35,938 nt of DNA from an uncultured beta proteobacterium (GCA_903920695.1 CAIXNB010000084.1:1-35938); one strand, 5' to 3'. Counted from the stretch's first letter, positions 26,952-35,785 are shown. Notes: a model not told the origin generated them from the letters alone. Made by a program: numbers and translations.

Positions 26952-27593
26952 CTACTTTTTCAGGGCCAGGGTGGCACGCGCCAACGCGGTGATGCGCGCC
27001 CAATCACCTTGTGCCAGCGCATCAGGCGACACCAGCCAGGAGCCGCCGACACAGACCACATTGGGTAAGGCCAGAAATTCGGGCGCATTCTGCAAGGTGA
27101 CACCACCGGTCGGGCAAAACCTGACGTCGAAGAACGGCCCACTCCATGCCTTGAGCAGCGCTGTTCCGCCGGCCTGCATGGCGGGAAAGAACTTCAGTTC
27201 GGTCAAGCCATCCTCCTGCGCCAGCATGATCTCGCTGCCAGTGGCAACGCCAGGCAACAGGGGCAGACCAACATCGCGGCAAGCCAGGCCAAGCGCAGCC
27301 GTGTAGCCGGGACTCACCGCAAAACGCGCACCGGCCATCGCAGCGGCCTGCGCATCGGAGCGGCTGCGCACCGTACCGGCGCCGACCACCGCATCCGGCA
27401 CGGCTCTGGCAATCGCCTCAATGCAGGCCAGTGCCTGCTCCGTGCGCAGCGTCACTTCGAGCATGCGAATGCCACCGGCAACCAGAGCCCTCGCCAGCGG
27501 CACGGCATGGGCCACATCGTTCAGCACAATGACCGGAATCACCGGAGCGTCCTGCATCACCTGCAGGGCAGTCAATTTTTTTTCGATGTTCAT
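26952..27593 (-). CDS. eda: 2-keto-3-deoxy-6-phosphogluconate aldolase
   Basis: This is the last enzyme of the Entner-Doudoroff pathway; it splits KDPG into pyruvate and glyceraldehyde 3-phosphate. The 213-residue product has the Schiff-base lysine K134 (ELKFFPA), E46 and R50 (LEVTLRT) and the phosphate-binding GAGTVRS and FCPTGGV segments, one position off the E. coli numbering. Codons 5-6 and neighbours form an A8 run in the coding strand. It lies 12 bp downstream of edd and is certainly co-transcribed with it. Confidence 0.96.
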   Translation of the reverse strand: MNIEKKLTALQVMQDAPVIPVIVLNDVAHAVPLARALVAGGIRMLEVTLRTEQALACIEAIARAVPDAVVGAGTVRSRSDAQAAAMAGARFAVSPGYTAALGLACRDVGLPLLPGVATGSEIMLAQEDGLTELKFFPAMQAGGTALLKAWSGPFFDVRFCPTGGVTLQNAPEFLALPNVVCVGGSWLVSPDALAQGDWARITALARATLALKK

Positions 27594-27605
27594 CAGATCT
27601 CCAAC

Positions 27606-29426
27606 CTAAAGCCAAGTGCAAGCACCAGCCTCGGCTGTCAGCGCATGGCGTCGCATGCCGGCAAACAGTTCGCGCCCCATGCCCACCGCATTGGCCTGAC
27701 GCAGAGTATCAGGCATGGTCAGCACCTCGCGTGCCGCCCACGTGGCATCGCTGAGCAGCACCTGCAAGGTTCCGGCCATGGCATCGAGGCGGATCAGGTC
27801 GCCATCACGCAGCCGCGCCAGCGCGCCGCCAGCAGCCGCCTCGGGCGAGACGTGGATGGCAGCGGGTACCTTGCCCGAGGCCCCGCTCATGCGGCCATCG
27901 GTCACCAGCGCCACCTTGTAGCCCTTGCCCTGCAGTACCGCCAACGGCGGCGTGAGCTTGTGCAACTCAGGCATGCCATTGGCCTGTGGCCCCTGCCAGC
28001 GCACAACGCACACGACATCGCAATTGAGTTCATCAGCATGGAAAGCCTGCTGCAGCGCCTCCTGCGAATCGAAGACGCGGCACGGCGCCTCGATCACAAG
28101 GCGGTCGTCGGGAACGGCCGAGACCTTGATCACACTGCGCCCCAGATTGCCCTGCAACAGTTTGAGACCGCCGCTTGCACTGAAGGGCGCGCTGACGGGC
28201 CGCACCACGCTGTCATCCCGGCTGGCATCGGCCACGCGCCACTGCAAGCCGCCTTGCCCATCGGCTGCCGGAATACCCGTGTATTCGCGCAAACCCCCGG
28301 CGCGGTTGGTCAGCACATCGGCGTGCATAAAGCCGGCGTCGAGCAACTCGCGGATCACAAAGCCGGGACCACCCGCTGCCTGAAACTGGTTCACGTCGGC
28401 ACTGCCATTCGGATAAACACGCGTCAGCAGGGGCACAACATCGGACAAGGCCGAGAAGTCATCCCAGTCGATCACAATGCCCGCGGCGCGCGCCACCGCA
28501 ACCCAGTGAATCAGGTGATTGGTCGAGCCGCCCGTGGCCAGCAGCGCCACCATGGCGTTGACGATGCAGCGCTCGTCAACGATCTCTCCGATAGGCGTGA
28601 AGCGCTTTGTCTTTGTGTTGCCAAGCACCGTTCGCACGGCTTCGCGCGTCAGTTCATCGCGCAGTTCAGCGCCGGGGTTGATGAAGGCCGTGCCCGGCAC
28701 GTGCAAGCCCATCGCTTCGAGCAACATCTGGTTGCTGTTGGCCGTGCCGTAAAACGTGCAGGTGCCTGGACCATGGTAGGCGGCCGACTCAGCCGCCAGC
28801 AGTTCAGGGCGCCCGACCAGACCCTGCGCCGCACGCTCGCGCACCTTGCCCTTCTCGTTGTTGGACAGGCCCGAGGTCATCGGACCGGCCGGCACAAACA
28901 CCGTCGGCAAATGACCAAAATGCAGGGCACCGATCAGCAGACCCGGCACGATCTTGTCGCAAACACCCAGCATCAGTACCGCATCGAACACGTCATGGCT
29001 CAGCGACACGGCGGTTGCCATGGCGATCACATCGCGCGAGAACAGGCTCAGCTCCATCCCGGCCGTGCCCTGCGTCACACCGTCGCACATGGCGGGCACG
29101 CCACCCGCGACCTGCGCCGTGGCGCCAAGCCGGCGCGCCTCGGCCTTGATCAGCGCTGGGTAAGTCTGAAACGGCGCATGCGCCGACAGCATGTCGTTGT
29201 AGGAGGTGACGATGCCGATGTTGGGCCCACGCTCGGCTACAACACGCAGTTTGTCGTTGGCCGGCAGCGCCGCGAAGGCGTGCGCCACATTGGCACAGCC
29301 CAGGCGTTCGGCACCGGGTTCGCGCTGCGCCGCCGACGCCAGACGCGCCAAGTACGCGTTGCGTGTGACCTGACTGCGTTGGCGGATGCCCGCCGTAACG
29401 GCCTCGACTATGGGGTGGAGTTTCAT
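27606..29426 (-). CDS. edd: 6-phosphogluconate dehydratase
   Basis: This [4Fe-4S] enzyme dehydrates 6-phosphogluconate to KDPG. The 606-residue product aligns along its length with E. coli Edd: [83 protein letters not shown] and [19 protein letters not shown]. The cluster cysteines are in [16 protein letters not shown] and [10 protein letters not shown]. The ATG at 29426 ([10 protein letters not shown]) is favoured over one at 29450 because the shorter form fits the family N-terminus. A HexR-like site lies immediately upstream. Confidence 0.96.
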   Translation of the reverse strand: MKLHPIVEAVTAGIRQRSQVTRNAYLARLASAAQREPGAERLGCANVAHAFAALPANDKLRVVAERGPNIGIVTSYNDMLSAHAPFQTYPALIKAEARRLGATAQVAGGVPAMCDGVTQGTAGMELSLFSRDVIAMATAVSLSHDVFDAVLMLGVCDKIVPGLLIGALHFGHLPTVFVPAGPMTSGLSNNEKGKVRERAAQGLVGRPELLAAESAAYHGPGTCTFYGTANSNQMLLEAMGLHVPGTAFINPGAELRDELTREAVRTVLGNTKTKRFTPIGEIVDERCIVNAMVALLATGGSTNHLIHWVAVARAAGIVIDWDDFSALSDVVPLLTRVYPNGSADVNQFQAAGGPGFVIRELLDAGFMHADVLTNRAGGLREYTGIPAADGQGGLQWRVADASRDDSVVRPVSAPFSASGGLKLLQGNLGRSVIKVSAVPDDRLVIEAPCRVFDSQEALQQAFHADELNCDVVCVVRWQGPQANGMPELHKLTPPLAVLQGKGYKVALVTDGRMSGASGKVPAAIHVSPEAAAGGALARLRDGDLIRLDAMAGTLQVLLSDATWAAREVLTMPDTLRQANAVGMGRELFAGMRRHALTAEAGACTWL

Positions 29427-29441
29427 ATGGACAGGAAATAG

Positions 29442-29458
29442 TGGTAACAAAATTACAA
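29442..29458 (-). promoter_or_regulatory. HexR-like palindrome upstream of edd
   Basis: The minus-strand reading TTGTAATTTTGTTACCA has half-sites TTGTAA and TTACCA (one mismatch to perfect symmetry). It resembles the TGTAATTNNATTACA type of site bound by HexR, the KDPG-responsive repressor of Entner-Doudoroff genes. It lies 16 bp from the chosen edd start, so binding would block early transcription or initiation. Confidence 0.4.
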
Positions 29459-29501
29459 ACCGAATGGTACTGCGAAAGTGTGGGCAGCGCAGTGCACGAC
29501 A

Positions 29502-29520
29502 TTACCAAGCGTTTACCAAG
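29502..29520. promoter_or_regulatory. Direct repeats TTACCAAG, 11 bp apart, in the edd-DUF2157 divergent gap
   Basis: TTACCAAG occurs at 29502-29509 and 29513-29520, one helical turn apart. A related TTACCA half-site lies in the HexR-like element closer to edd. The gap of 241 bp otherwise shows no gene. A regulator binding on one face of the helix is plausible. Confidence 0.35.
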
Positions 29521-29667
29521 TGGCACAACCGGTTGACGTGGGCGAAATTCATGAACGGCGTAATCGGCCCGCACAAACCGCCATGCCGTCGAACCAGACG
29601 ATAAGATAGGCGCCAGGTGGGCGGGGGTACTCGTCCGCAGCCTTCCACCGTCTTAGTGAGACACGCG

Positions 29668-30981
29668 ATGAACGACTGGCGATTTGGCAAACGGCTGACG
29701 CAGGAACTGCCACGTTGGCAAGACGAAGGCTGGGTCAGCGCCGAGGGCGCGCGCGCCATACTGGCTGACCACGCGGCCCGACAATCGAAGATGGCGTGGG
29801 ACTCGTCGCTCGCGCTGGCAGGCGCACTGCTGCTCGGCGTCGGCGTCATCACCTGGTTCGCCGCACACTGGATGGAAATCAGCAAGATCATCAAGCTTGT
29901 GCTCATTGTTCTTGCACTTGCCGGCAGTCATGTTGCGCATGGTTTCTGCATGACGCGCCGCACGCTGCCCAAACTGGCAGAAGGTATGGCGCTGCTGTCA
30001 GTGCTGTTCTTCGGTGCTGCCATCATGCTGATCGGTCAGATTTACCACATCGACGCGCACTTTCCGGACGGCATCGCACTGTGGGCGGTCGGTGGTCTGC
30101 TGACAGCCTGGCTACTCGGCTCGCACACTGCGATGCTGACGTCGATTGCACTGGCCGCCTTGTGGACCTTCAATGAGCAGTTCGGCTACCAGACAATGAA
30201 CTGGCCGCTGCTGGTCTATCTGGCGCTGGCGGCCATACCGCTATGGCGACACGACTGGAAGTCGGCTGCGCGAGCCTGGGGCGCCCTGTGCATACTTTGG
30301 ATCATGGGCTGGCACGCGCAAGCCTGGTTCAACGAAACTTCGAAGTCACAAGCCCACATCCGGCTCTTCGCACTGCAGTTGCTTGGCCTGGCCGGCTGCT
30401 GGGCCATGGCGCAGGCGAGCGAACACCGGATCGCGCGTGCGGTGCGCGCCGATCTTCTGCTCGCCGGGCTGGCCGGCGTCTTCGCCTTTACGTTTGCGGA
30501 TTTCGGTTCGCGCTACAGCGAGGCAGCGGTCGAACTCGCGCCCTGGCTCGCCGGCCTGGCTGTCGCCACAGCGCTGTATGCCATTGGCATCATCCAGCTC
30601 GTGCGCAGCAGCGAACTGGCGCCACTGCGGCTGCGCATCGGCAGCGCGCTGGCGCTCGCCTTTGCCGCGATGCTGGCGGTCGAGGTCATGATGCCGCGCA
30701 ACAACGGCCTGTCGGCACTGATCTGGAACGCCTTGTTCCTGGGTCTGTTGTACTGGATCGGGGACCTCGGCATTCGCCGCGGTGAGCCCAAGTTGCTGAG
30801 CTATGCCTTCATGGGCTTTTCAGCGTGGTTGCTGGCGCGCTACTTTGACGCCTTCTGGTCGCTGCTGGACCGCGCACTCTTTTTTATCGCTGGCGGTCTG
30901 TTGCTACTGGCGGTCGGCGGCTGGCTGGAGCGCCGGCGCAAGACACTGATGCAACGCATGCAAGACGGAGCGAGAACATGA
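29668..30981 (+). CDS. DUF2157 domain membrane protein
   Basis: The 437-residue protein starts with a soluble DUF2157 segment (LTQELPRWQDEGWVSAEGARAILADH, residues 8-33), followed by about twelve membrane helices. Function is unknown for the family. The ATG at 29668 is preferred over an in-frame ATG at 29617 because the upstream 17 residues (GGGTRPQPSTV) look non-coding. It overlaps the next gene (GDYXXLXY protein) by four bases; the two families commonly occur as a pair. Confidence 0.85.
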   Translation: MNDWRFGKRLTQELPRWQDEGWVSAEGARAILADHAARQSKMAWDSSLALAGALLLGVGVITWFAAHWMEISKIIKLVLIVLALAGSHVAHGFCMTRRTLPKLAEGMALLSVLFFGAAIMLIGQIYHIDAHFPDGIALWAVGGLLTAWLLGSHTAMLTSIALAALWTFNEQFGYQTMNWPLLVYLALAAIPLWRHDWKSAARAWGALCILWIMGWHAQAWFNETSKSQAHIRLFALQLLGLAGCWAMAQASEHRIARAVRADLLLAGLAGVFAFTFADFGSRYSEAAVELAPWLAGLAVATALYAIGIIQLVRSSELAPLRLRIGSALALAFAAMLAVEVMMPRNNGLSALIWNALFLGLLYWIGDLGIRRGEPKLLSYAFMGFSAWLLARYFDAFWSLLDRALFFIAGGLLLLAVGGWLERRRKTLMQRMQDGART

Positions 30982-31565
30982 AACTCTGGCCCAAGATCAT
31001 GCTGCTGGTGCTGATTGAAGTTGCTGCGCTGGGCGCGATGATTGCCGACAAGCAGTACACGCTCAACACCGGCACGCCGGTCCTGCTGCCAACAGAACCG
31101 GTTGACCCACGCTCGCTGTTCATGGGCGACTATGCGCGCCTGGCGTATTCGATCAGCCAGTTGCGCCTCGACGGCGAAGCTGCGGTCGCGGGGGATAAGG
31201 ACTTCAAGCGTCACGACACGGTCTGGGTGGCGCTCAAGCCCGAGGCCGCCGGCGCCAAAGCCGTCTCTGTGCACCACCAGCGCAGTGCCATCGCGTCCGG
31301 GCTGTTGGCAATCCGGGGTGAAGTGCAATCCGTCAACGAAAACACCTTCGACCGGGCCAGCAATCAAAGCGTCAAGCAGCGCAGCCTGCAGGTGCGCTAC
31401 GGTATCGAGCAGTACTACGTGCCTGAAGGCAGTGGCCGGCAGATCGAACGGCCGCAGGGCGGCGAAAAAGTCGCAATGCTGATCGCCATCGATGCGCGCG
31501 GCAAGGCGGGCATCCTGGCCGTGCTGTTCGACGGCAAAGAGCGCTACCGCGAGACGCTGTTCTGA
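30978..31565 (+). CDS. GDYXXLXY domain membrane-anchored protein
   Basis: The 195-residue protein has one N-terminal membrane segment (IMLLVLIEVAALGAMIA, residues 6-22) and then a probably periplasmic domain holding the family motif GDYARLAY near residue 50 within RSLFMGDYARLAYSI. It fits the GDYXXLXY family, which is partnered with DUF2157/DUF4401 membrane proteins. The ATG overlaps the DUF2157 stop. Function unknown; possible roles in membrane or envelope processes are speculation. Confidence 0.85.
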   Translation: MKLWPKIMLLVLIEVAALGAMIADKQYTLNTGTPVLLPTEPVDPRSLFMGDYARLAYSISQLRLDGEAAVAGDKDFKRHDTVWVALKPEAAGAKAVSVHHQRSAIASGLLAIRGEVQSVNENTFDRASNQSVKQRSLQVRYGIEQYYVPEGSGRQIERPQGGEKVAMLIAIDARGKAGILAVLFDGKERYRETLF

Positions 31566-31570
31566 CCGGC

Positions 31571-31874
31571 CTATGCGCCGGTGCGAACCTGAATATGGCT
31601 CGTCAAATCACCCGCTGCGATCATTTCGGCAATGCCCACCGCGCGCTCGATTGGACGCGTGACAGAGCGTGCAATCATCAGACCAATCCCGAGCAAAATG
31701 ACGATCAGGACAGCAGAGCCGATGGCAATACTCACCGATCGCGAGAGGATCATGGCTTCGACGGTTTCCACATGAACGCCCGATGCAGGGTCTTGACCGC
31801 TTGCATCGCCAAAGGACGAGCAATCCCAGTTTTTTGGAAATGCTCAAAGACCTGGTAGGTGGTAAGTCATGCAT
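31571..31874 (-). pseudogene. Remnant of a methyl-accepting chemotaxis protein gene
   Basis: The N-terminal chemoreceptor start is preserved at 31874 (a short leader, then LSISKKLGLLVL, the first membrane helix). The frame then shifts near 31815; in the other frame DPASGVHVETVEAMILSRSV, the second membrane helix (SIAIGSAVLIVILLGIGLMI) and the beginning of HAMP (ARSVTRPIERAVGIAEMIAAGDLTSHI) follow, ending in TAG at 31571. The periplasmic ligand domain is missing between the helices and the whole signalling domain is missing after HAMP. An internal deletion plus 3' truncation has therefore destroyed the gene. A 66-residue open frame (31571-31771) survives but is unlikely to be functional. Confidence 0.8.
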
Positions 31875-32175
31875 GTCAATCCCCTGTTCTCTCGGTATCT
31901 CGCCACCTGATATCAACTTTTCAGTGTGCGCCTGCTCGCTGCGAATCAAAGCGCCTCAATCCGTTCCTGCGGGGCGGCGAGGCCAAGAATTCATAGTTTC
32001 CCTTGAGGCACCCAAACCCTTTTCTTATGCTGCCCCATCCTAGGGTGTTTGGTGCACGCCAAAGCAGCAAAGAAGACGGGATATTCAGGCCCACTTGGTG
32101 CATGCAACTAAGGCGCAAGCGAAAACGGTGCATGCGGTTCCAGCCAGCAGCGCTGACTCTGCCTATACTGCAGCC
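31875..32175. other. 301-bp stretch without a gene before pdxH, with repeated GGTGCAYGC
   Basis: No credible coding sequence was found. It contains GGTGCACGC (32051-32059) and two copies of GGTGCATGC (32097-32105 and 32127-32135), a near-palindrome TTTGGTGCACGCCAAA (32048-32063) and a CCTAGGG site near 32040. TATACT just ahead of the pdxH start (32164-32169) could be a -10 box. The first part probably derives from the decayed chemoreceptor locus. Confidence 0.4.
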
Positions 32176-32829
32176 ATGACCTCTCTTGCCGATCTTCGCA
32201 AAAGCTATGAACGCGCCGAACTCAATGAGGGCGCATCACACAGTGACCCAATGCGCCAGTTCGAACAATGGCTGCAGGAAGCCATCGCGGCGCAAGTTCC
32301 CGAACCCAACGCCATGACACTGGCCACGGTGGCGAGCGACCTGCGTCCATCAACCCGCGTCGTGCTGATCAAAGGCTATGACGAACGCGGCATCACGTGG
32401 TTTACCAACTACGACAGCCGCAAGGGTCAGGAACTGGCCGGCAACCCCTATGCCGCGCTGCAGTTTCATTGGGTCGAGCTTGAACGCGTGGTGCGCATCG
32501 AGGGTTTGGTGGAAAAAGTCAGCGCCGAGGAAAGCGACACCTACTTTCACAGCCGCCCACTCGATTCACGCATCGGCGCCTGGGCCTCGCCACAAAGCGA
32601 GGTCATCAGCGGACGCGGTGTGCTGATCGCCAATGCAGCCAAATTTGGCGCGAAATTCCTGTTGCAGCCGCCACGGCCGCCGCACTGGGGCGGCTACCGG
32701 CTCAAGCCCGAGCAATGGCAATTCTGGCAAGGCCGCAAGAGCCGCCTGCATGACCGGCTGCGCTACACACAGGACGGCACGGGTTCCGACGGCAAACCGG
32801 TGTGGTTGCGCGAGCGTTTGGCGCCCTGA
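32176..32829 (+). CDS. pdxH: Pyridoxamine 5'-phosphate oxidase
   Basis: This FMN enzyme makes pyridoxal phosphate from the pyridoxine or pyridoxamine phosphate in the cytoplasm. The 217-residue product has the family segments [53 protein letters not shown] (FMN and dimer contacts), [19 protein letters not shown], and the C-terminal [23 protein letters not shown] substrate/PLP signature. The ATG at 32176 ([11 protein letters not shown]) fits the E. coli-type N-terminus and is preferred over upstream in-frame ATG at 32095, which would add 27 low-complexity residues. Confidence 0.96.
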   Translation: MTSLADLRKSYERAELNEGASHSDPMRQFEQWLQEAIAAQVPEPNAMTLATVASDLRPSTRVVLIKGYDERGITWFTNYDSRKGQELAGNPYAALQFHWVELERVVRIEGLVEKVSAEESDTYFHSRPLDSRIGAWASPQSEVISGRGVLIANAAKFGAKFLLQPPRPPHWGGYRLKPEQWQFWQGRKSRLHDRLRYTQDGTGSDGKPVWLRERLAP

Positions 32830-32837
32830 ACGAATGC

Positions 32838-32972
32838 TGTCATTGCGGGCAGAGCCTGTCCTGAACTTGATTCAGGAACCCGCAATCCATGATTCGCGTG
32901 GCACTGGATCCCGGATCAGGTCCGGGATGACAAGATTGCAGTGTCATTGCGGGCCCCGACCCGCAATCCATG
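32838..32972. repeat. Nested palindromic repeat between convergent pdxH and the AEC carrier gene
   Basis: Two units begin with TGTCATTGCGGGC (32838-32850 and 32942-32954) and end in CCCGCAATCCATG (32879-32891 and 32960-32972), so ATTGCGGG pairs with CCCGCAAT in each. Inside lie two further perfect hairpins: TCCTGAA-CTTGA-TTCAGGA (32859-32877) and ATCCCGGA-TCAGG-TCCGGGAT (32908-32928). Such GGATCCCGGATCA-type elements recur in many proteobacterial genomes. It may terminate transcription from both sides. Confidence 0.75.
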
Positions 32973-32982
32973 GACCCGGCCC

Positions 32983-33930
32983 CTACCCTGCACCGAGCAA
33001 AGACATCACCAGCGACACCGTCAGCAGCGCCAGCAGCGTTGACACAGCCACGCTGGTGGTCACCAGTTCTTGCGCTACCTGGTAGCGCTGCGAAAACAGG
33101 AACACGTTGGCGCCGATCGGCATCGATGCTGCCACGATCATCACCGACAGCGACAGGCCGCTCAAGCCGAGCGACCAGGACAGCAACGCCACCAGGGCCG
33201 GGAACGCCAGGTTCTTGATCAGCGCCAGACCGAGCGCGCCCTTGAGATCGGTGCCGACGCGCACCTGGGTCAGCGTGACACCAACCAGCAGCAGCGCGAT
33301 CGGGCCGAACGCATTGCCCAGCAGCGCCAGTGGTTTATCGACGATCTCCGGCAGCACCCAACCCGTTTGTGCAAACAACAGGCCCACCATGATCGGCAGC
33401 GGCACCGGGTGAAAGATGCCATTGCGCACTGCGGCCAGCACCGTCAGCGCCATGTGCCGCCCGGCCTGCTCGCCGCTGGCTGCGGCCTCGCGCGCCACGG
33501 CCAGTTCCAGCATGATGGTGGCCAGTGTCAGCAGCACCAGCGCGTGCACCGAGATCAGCGTGAACAGCATGACCAGACCGGCCTGGCCGTAAGCGAGGCC
33601 GACCAGCGGCACACCAATCATCACCGTGTTACTAAAGGTGGCGGCCAGCGCCAGCACGGTGGCACGGCGCGTGAAACCCTGCCAGACCAGCACCGCTGCA
33701 AACAGCAAGGCCGCTGCGACGAAGTACATCGCCACTGGCCGGAAGTCGAGCTGCTCGACGTGCACCGTGCTCATGGTGCGAAACAGCAGGGCCGGCGTCA
33801 GCACCATGAAAACAAGGTTCGACAAGTCCTTGCTGGCTTCGGGTCGAATCCAGCCAGCGCGGCCCGTTATGAAACCGATGGCGATCAGCAAGACCACCGG
33901 CAACAGGGCCGACATTACCGGGCTGTTCAC
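32983..33930 (-). CDS. AEC family (auxin efflux carrier-like) transporter
   Basis: This is a 315-residue inner-membrane carrier with about ten helices. It begins SALLPVVLLIAIGFITGRAGWIRPEASKDLSNLVFMVLTPALLFRTMS, which is typical of the AEC/malonate-carrier family. The ATG at 33930 lies two bases after the stop of the upstream hydrolase gene on the same strand, so the two are probably co-transcribed and coupled. It may move the product or substrate of that hydrolase, such as an acyl amino acid or organic acid; this is inference. Confidence 0.88.
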   Translation of the reverse strand: MNSPVMSALLPVVLLIAIGFITGRAGWIRPEASKDLSNLVFMVLTPALLFRTMSTVHVEQLDFRPVAMYFVAAALLFAAVLVWQGFTRRATVLALAATFSNTVMIGVPLVGLAYGQAGLVMLFTLISVHALVLLTLATIMLELAVAREAAASGEQAGRHMALTVLAAVRNGIFHPVPLPIMVGLLFAQTGWVLPEIVDKPLALLGNAFGPIALLLVGVTLTQVRVGTDLKGALGLALIKNLAFPALVALLSWSLGLSGLSLSVMIVAASMPIGANVFLFSQRYQVAQELVTTSVAVSTLLALLTVSLVMSLLGAG

Positions 33931-33932
33931 GC

Positions 33933-35072
33933 TCAGGCGCCCAGCAGTGGGCCGCTGCGAAAGGCCTTGGCGCCGGCAATCTTGCCGAGTTCACCGCTGG
34001 CATGAACGTAGCGCTCGCGAGTGCGGGCGTAGAAGATGCCGGCCACACCGGCCACGACGCGCTGCGTCTGCCCGGCGATGGGATCAATGATCTCAGCCAC
34101 CAAGTCTCCAGCTTGCAGAGCAGCACCCACTTGAGCCGCGAACACCACAACACCGGGACCCGACGCATTCAGGGTTTCGGAACCGGCCAGCGGCGTCGGC
34201 TGGCACTTCAATGGCGGCACTGGCGGTGCGGCCTCGCAGGCAAGGGCCTGCACATGCTGCAGCCAGGCGAAGAGAGCCTGCGCATCGGCCTGCGCCAGCG
34301 TGTGGTTGACGTCGGCTTCACCGCGCAGCTCGATCGTGGTGCTGCAGCAAGCCTGCGGCAAGGGCACGCTGGGGTTGGCAGCTTTCAGCGCGTCCGCCAG
34401 TTGCCACCAGACGCCGGACAGACATTCGTCGAACGACCACGCGAGCGAATCGCGCGCCAGCAAGATGGCCTGGCTGCCAAGAAAGCACGCCAGTGGCGCT
34501 AGTTGCGGCCAGCAGTTTTCTTCGGTGTAGAAGTGCATGACGGCTTCGCTGTCGCAATGCAGGTCAAGCCCGTAATCGGCATCGTGCGCGAGCAGCAATA
34601 GCGTGCGGCGCAGACTTTGCAGTTCGCTCGCCGGCGCCCAGCTGCGCAGGAAATTGCCAATCGCCTGTCGCACCAGAACGACGTTGGCCTGCGCGTCCTG
34701 GCCCAGGACGTCGTACAACGCCGGCCCGATGGCCTTGGCAAAATTAGGGTAGTAACGGTTGAAGTTCTCGGAACTGTCGAGTTCAAAACGCCCCATCGCC
34801 TTGTGATTGAGGCGCTGCGCCAGCCCGATCGGATTGGCCACTGGCACCAGAATGATTTCGCCGCGCACCGCACCAGCGGCATCGGCCGTTTCGAGCAGGG
34901 CACGCAGGTGATGCGCGACCAGCATACCCGGCAGTTCTTCCGCGTGCAGACTCGCCTGCAAGTAAATCTTGGGACCGCAACCTGCGGTGCCGTAGTGAAA
35001 ACTGGTCAGCGTCTTGTGGCTGCCCAGGCTGTTGCTGAGCAGGGAATGGTCAATGCGTTGCATAGGGGTCAA
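33933..35072 (-). CDS. Succinylglutamate desuccinylase/aspartoacylase family zinc hydrolase
   Basis: The 379-residue protein belongs to the AstE/AspA (M14-like) family, which cleaves N-acyl amino acids or related amides using zinc. The zinc ligands H43 and E46 (LHAEELPG) and H172 (LDLHCDSE) are visible, and NPIGLAQR and ELDSSENFNRYYP fit the substrate-binding loop. The C-terminal beta-barrel (VVVFAAQVGAALQAGDLVAEIIDPIAGQTQRVVAGVAGIFYARTRERYVHASGELGKIAG) is conserved in the predicted-deacylase subgroup. Start at 35072 or at the ATG at 35063. It is followed after 2 bp by the AEC carrier. Exact substrate unknown. Confidence 0.88.
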   Translation of the reverse strand: MTPMQRIDHSLLSNSLGSHKTLTSFHYGTAGCGPKIYLQASLHAEELPGMLVAHHLRALLETADAAGAVRGEIILVPVANPIGLAQRLNHKAMGRFELDSSENFNRYYPNFAKAIGPALYDVLGQDAQANVVLVRQAIGNFLRSWAPASELQSLRRTLLLLAHDADYGLDLHCDSEAVMHFYTEENCWPQLAPLACFLGSQAILLARDSLAWSFDECLSGVWWQLADALKAANPSVPLPQACCSTTIELRGEADVNHTLAQADAQALFAWLQHVQALACEAAPPVPPLKCQPTPLAGSETLNASGPGVVVFAAQVGAALQAGDLVAEIIDPIAGQTQRVVAGVAGIFYARTRERYVHASGELGKIAGAKAFRSGPLLGA

Positions 35073-35116
35073 GGTTTGCGCTGGAGTCCCATTGTCTCAG
35101 TTCCGCTGCGCGAGCT

Positions 35117-35683
35117 TCACTTCACCAGACGCGCAAAGGTCTTGCGAAACTTGCTGACCTTGGGCGCGGCGACGGCCATGCAATAGCCCTGCTGCGGATT
35201 CTTTGCAAAGAAATCCTGGTGGTAGTCCTCGGCCGGCCAGTAGTTGGAAAGCGGCTGCACTTCGGTCACCAGCGGCCGCTCAAAGACGCCGCTCTGCGCC
35301 ATCTCCTGTAACAGCGCCCGCGCCACCTTGGCTTGCTCGGGCGTCGAGCAATAGATGCCGCTGCGGTACTGCGTTCCGCTGTCATGGCCTTGGCGATTCA
35401 ATGTAGTCGGGTCATGAATCAGGAAGAAGATCTCCAAAATCTCGCGCACGCTGATTTGCTGCGGGTCGAAGCGCAGCTTGACGACCTCGTTGTGTCCGGT
35501 GCTGCCGCTGCAGACCTGTTCGTAACTCGGCTGCACCGTCTGCCCGTTGCAATAACCGCTTTCCACGTCCTCGATGCCCCGGACGTTGACGAACACTGCC
35601 TCCGTGCACCAAAAACAGCCACCACCTAAAACGACCGTTTCAAAAGTTTTTTTGTCTTGCAAGTTGTTGATTTCATTAGACAT
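35117..35683 (-). CDS. msrA: Peptide methionine sulfoxide reductase A
   Basis: This repairs oxidised methionine S-sulfoxides in proteins. The 188-residue product has the active-site motif GGGCFWC (catalytic C23) near its N-terminus and SGYCNGQ, GSTGHNEVVKLRFDP, FFLIHDPTTLNRQGHDSGTQYRS and the C-terminal YHQDFFAKNPQQGYC, which holds the resolving cysteine region. ATG at 35683 (MSNEINNL) is chosen over an upstream ATG at 35782 because the family starts near there and GAGA precedes it; the longer form would run into the integrase promoter region. It is divergent from the integrase gene. Confidence 0.95.
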   Translation of the reverse strand: MSNEINNLQDKKTFETVVLGGGCFWCTEAVFVNVRGIEDVESGYCNGQTVQPSYEQVCSGSTGHNEVVKLRFDPQQISVREILEIFFLIHDPTTLNRQGHDSGTQYRSGIYCSTPEQAKVARALLQEMAQSGVFERPLVTEVQPLSNYWPAEDYHQDFFAKNPQQGYCMAVAAPKVSKFRKTFARLVK

Positions 35684-35718
35684 TTTTAGAATCTCACTGT
35701 AAAAGCAACCATGAATAA

Positions 35719-35768
35719 ATTCACCCGTTTTTGGTGAACTAGGGTAAAATTCGCCCAACGATTCACCC
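35719..35768. promoter_or_regulatory. Repeated ATTCRCCC sites and hairpin in the msrA-integrase gap
   Basis: ATTCACCC occurs at 35719-35726 and 35761-35768, and ATTCGCCC at 35749-35756. TTCACC (35720-35725) and GGTGAA (35733-35738) form an inverted repeat around CGTTTTT. The region is AT-rich next to its GC-rich neighbours and lies directly upstream of the integrase start. It may hold integrase or repressor operators, or an attachment site edge. Function is inferred from position only. Confidence 0.4.
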
Positions 35769-35785
35769 GGAAAATCAACCAAATT

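Noticed and set aside
27507-29441. 644-codon open frame on the plus strand opposite edd
   Set aside because: It is antisense to the highly conserved edd gene and its composition (rich in Arg, His and Gln) is typical of a GC-rich shadow frame.
31571-31771. Small membrane protein gene of 66 codons
   Set aside because: Its sequence is the second helix and HAMP start of a chemoreceptor, and the matching N-terminus lies just upstream in another frame, so it is a gene remnant.
32048-32135. Possible NtrC sites (GGTGCA repeats)
   Set aside because: Known NtrC sites need TGCAC and GTGCA halves in inverted order at fixed spacing; these copies are direct repeats at 46 and 30 bp.
33070-34005. 311-codon plus-strand open frame
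   Set aside because: Antisense to the AEC carrier gene; histidine- and glutamine-rich low-complexity sequence.
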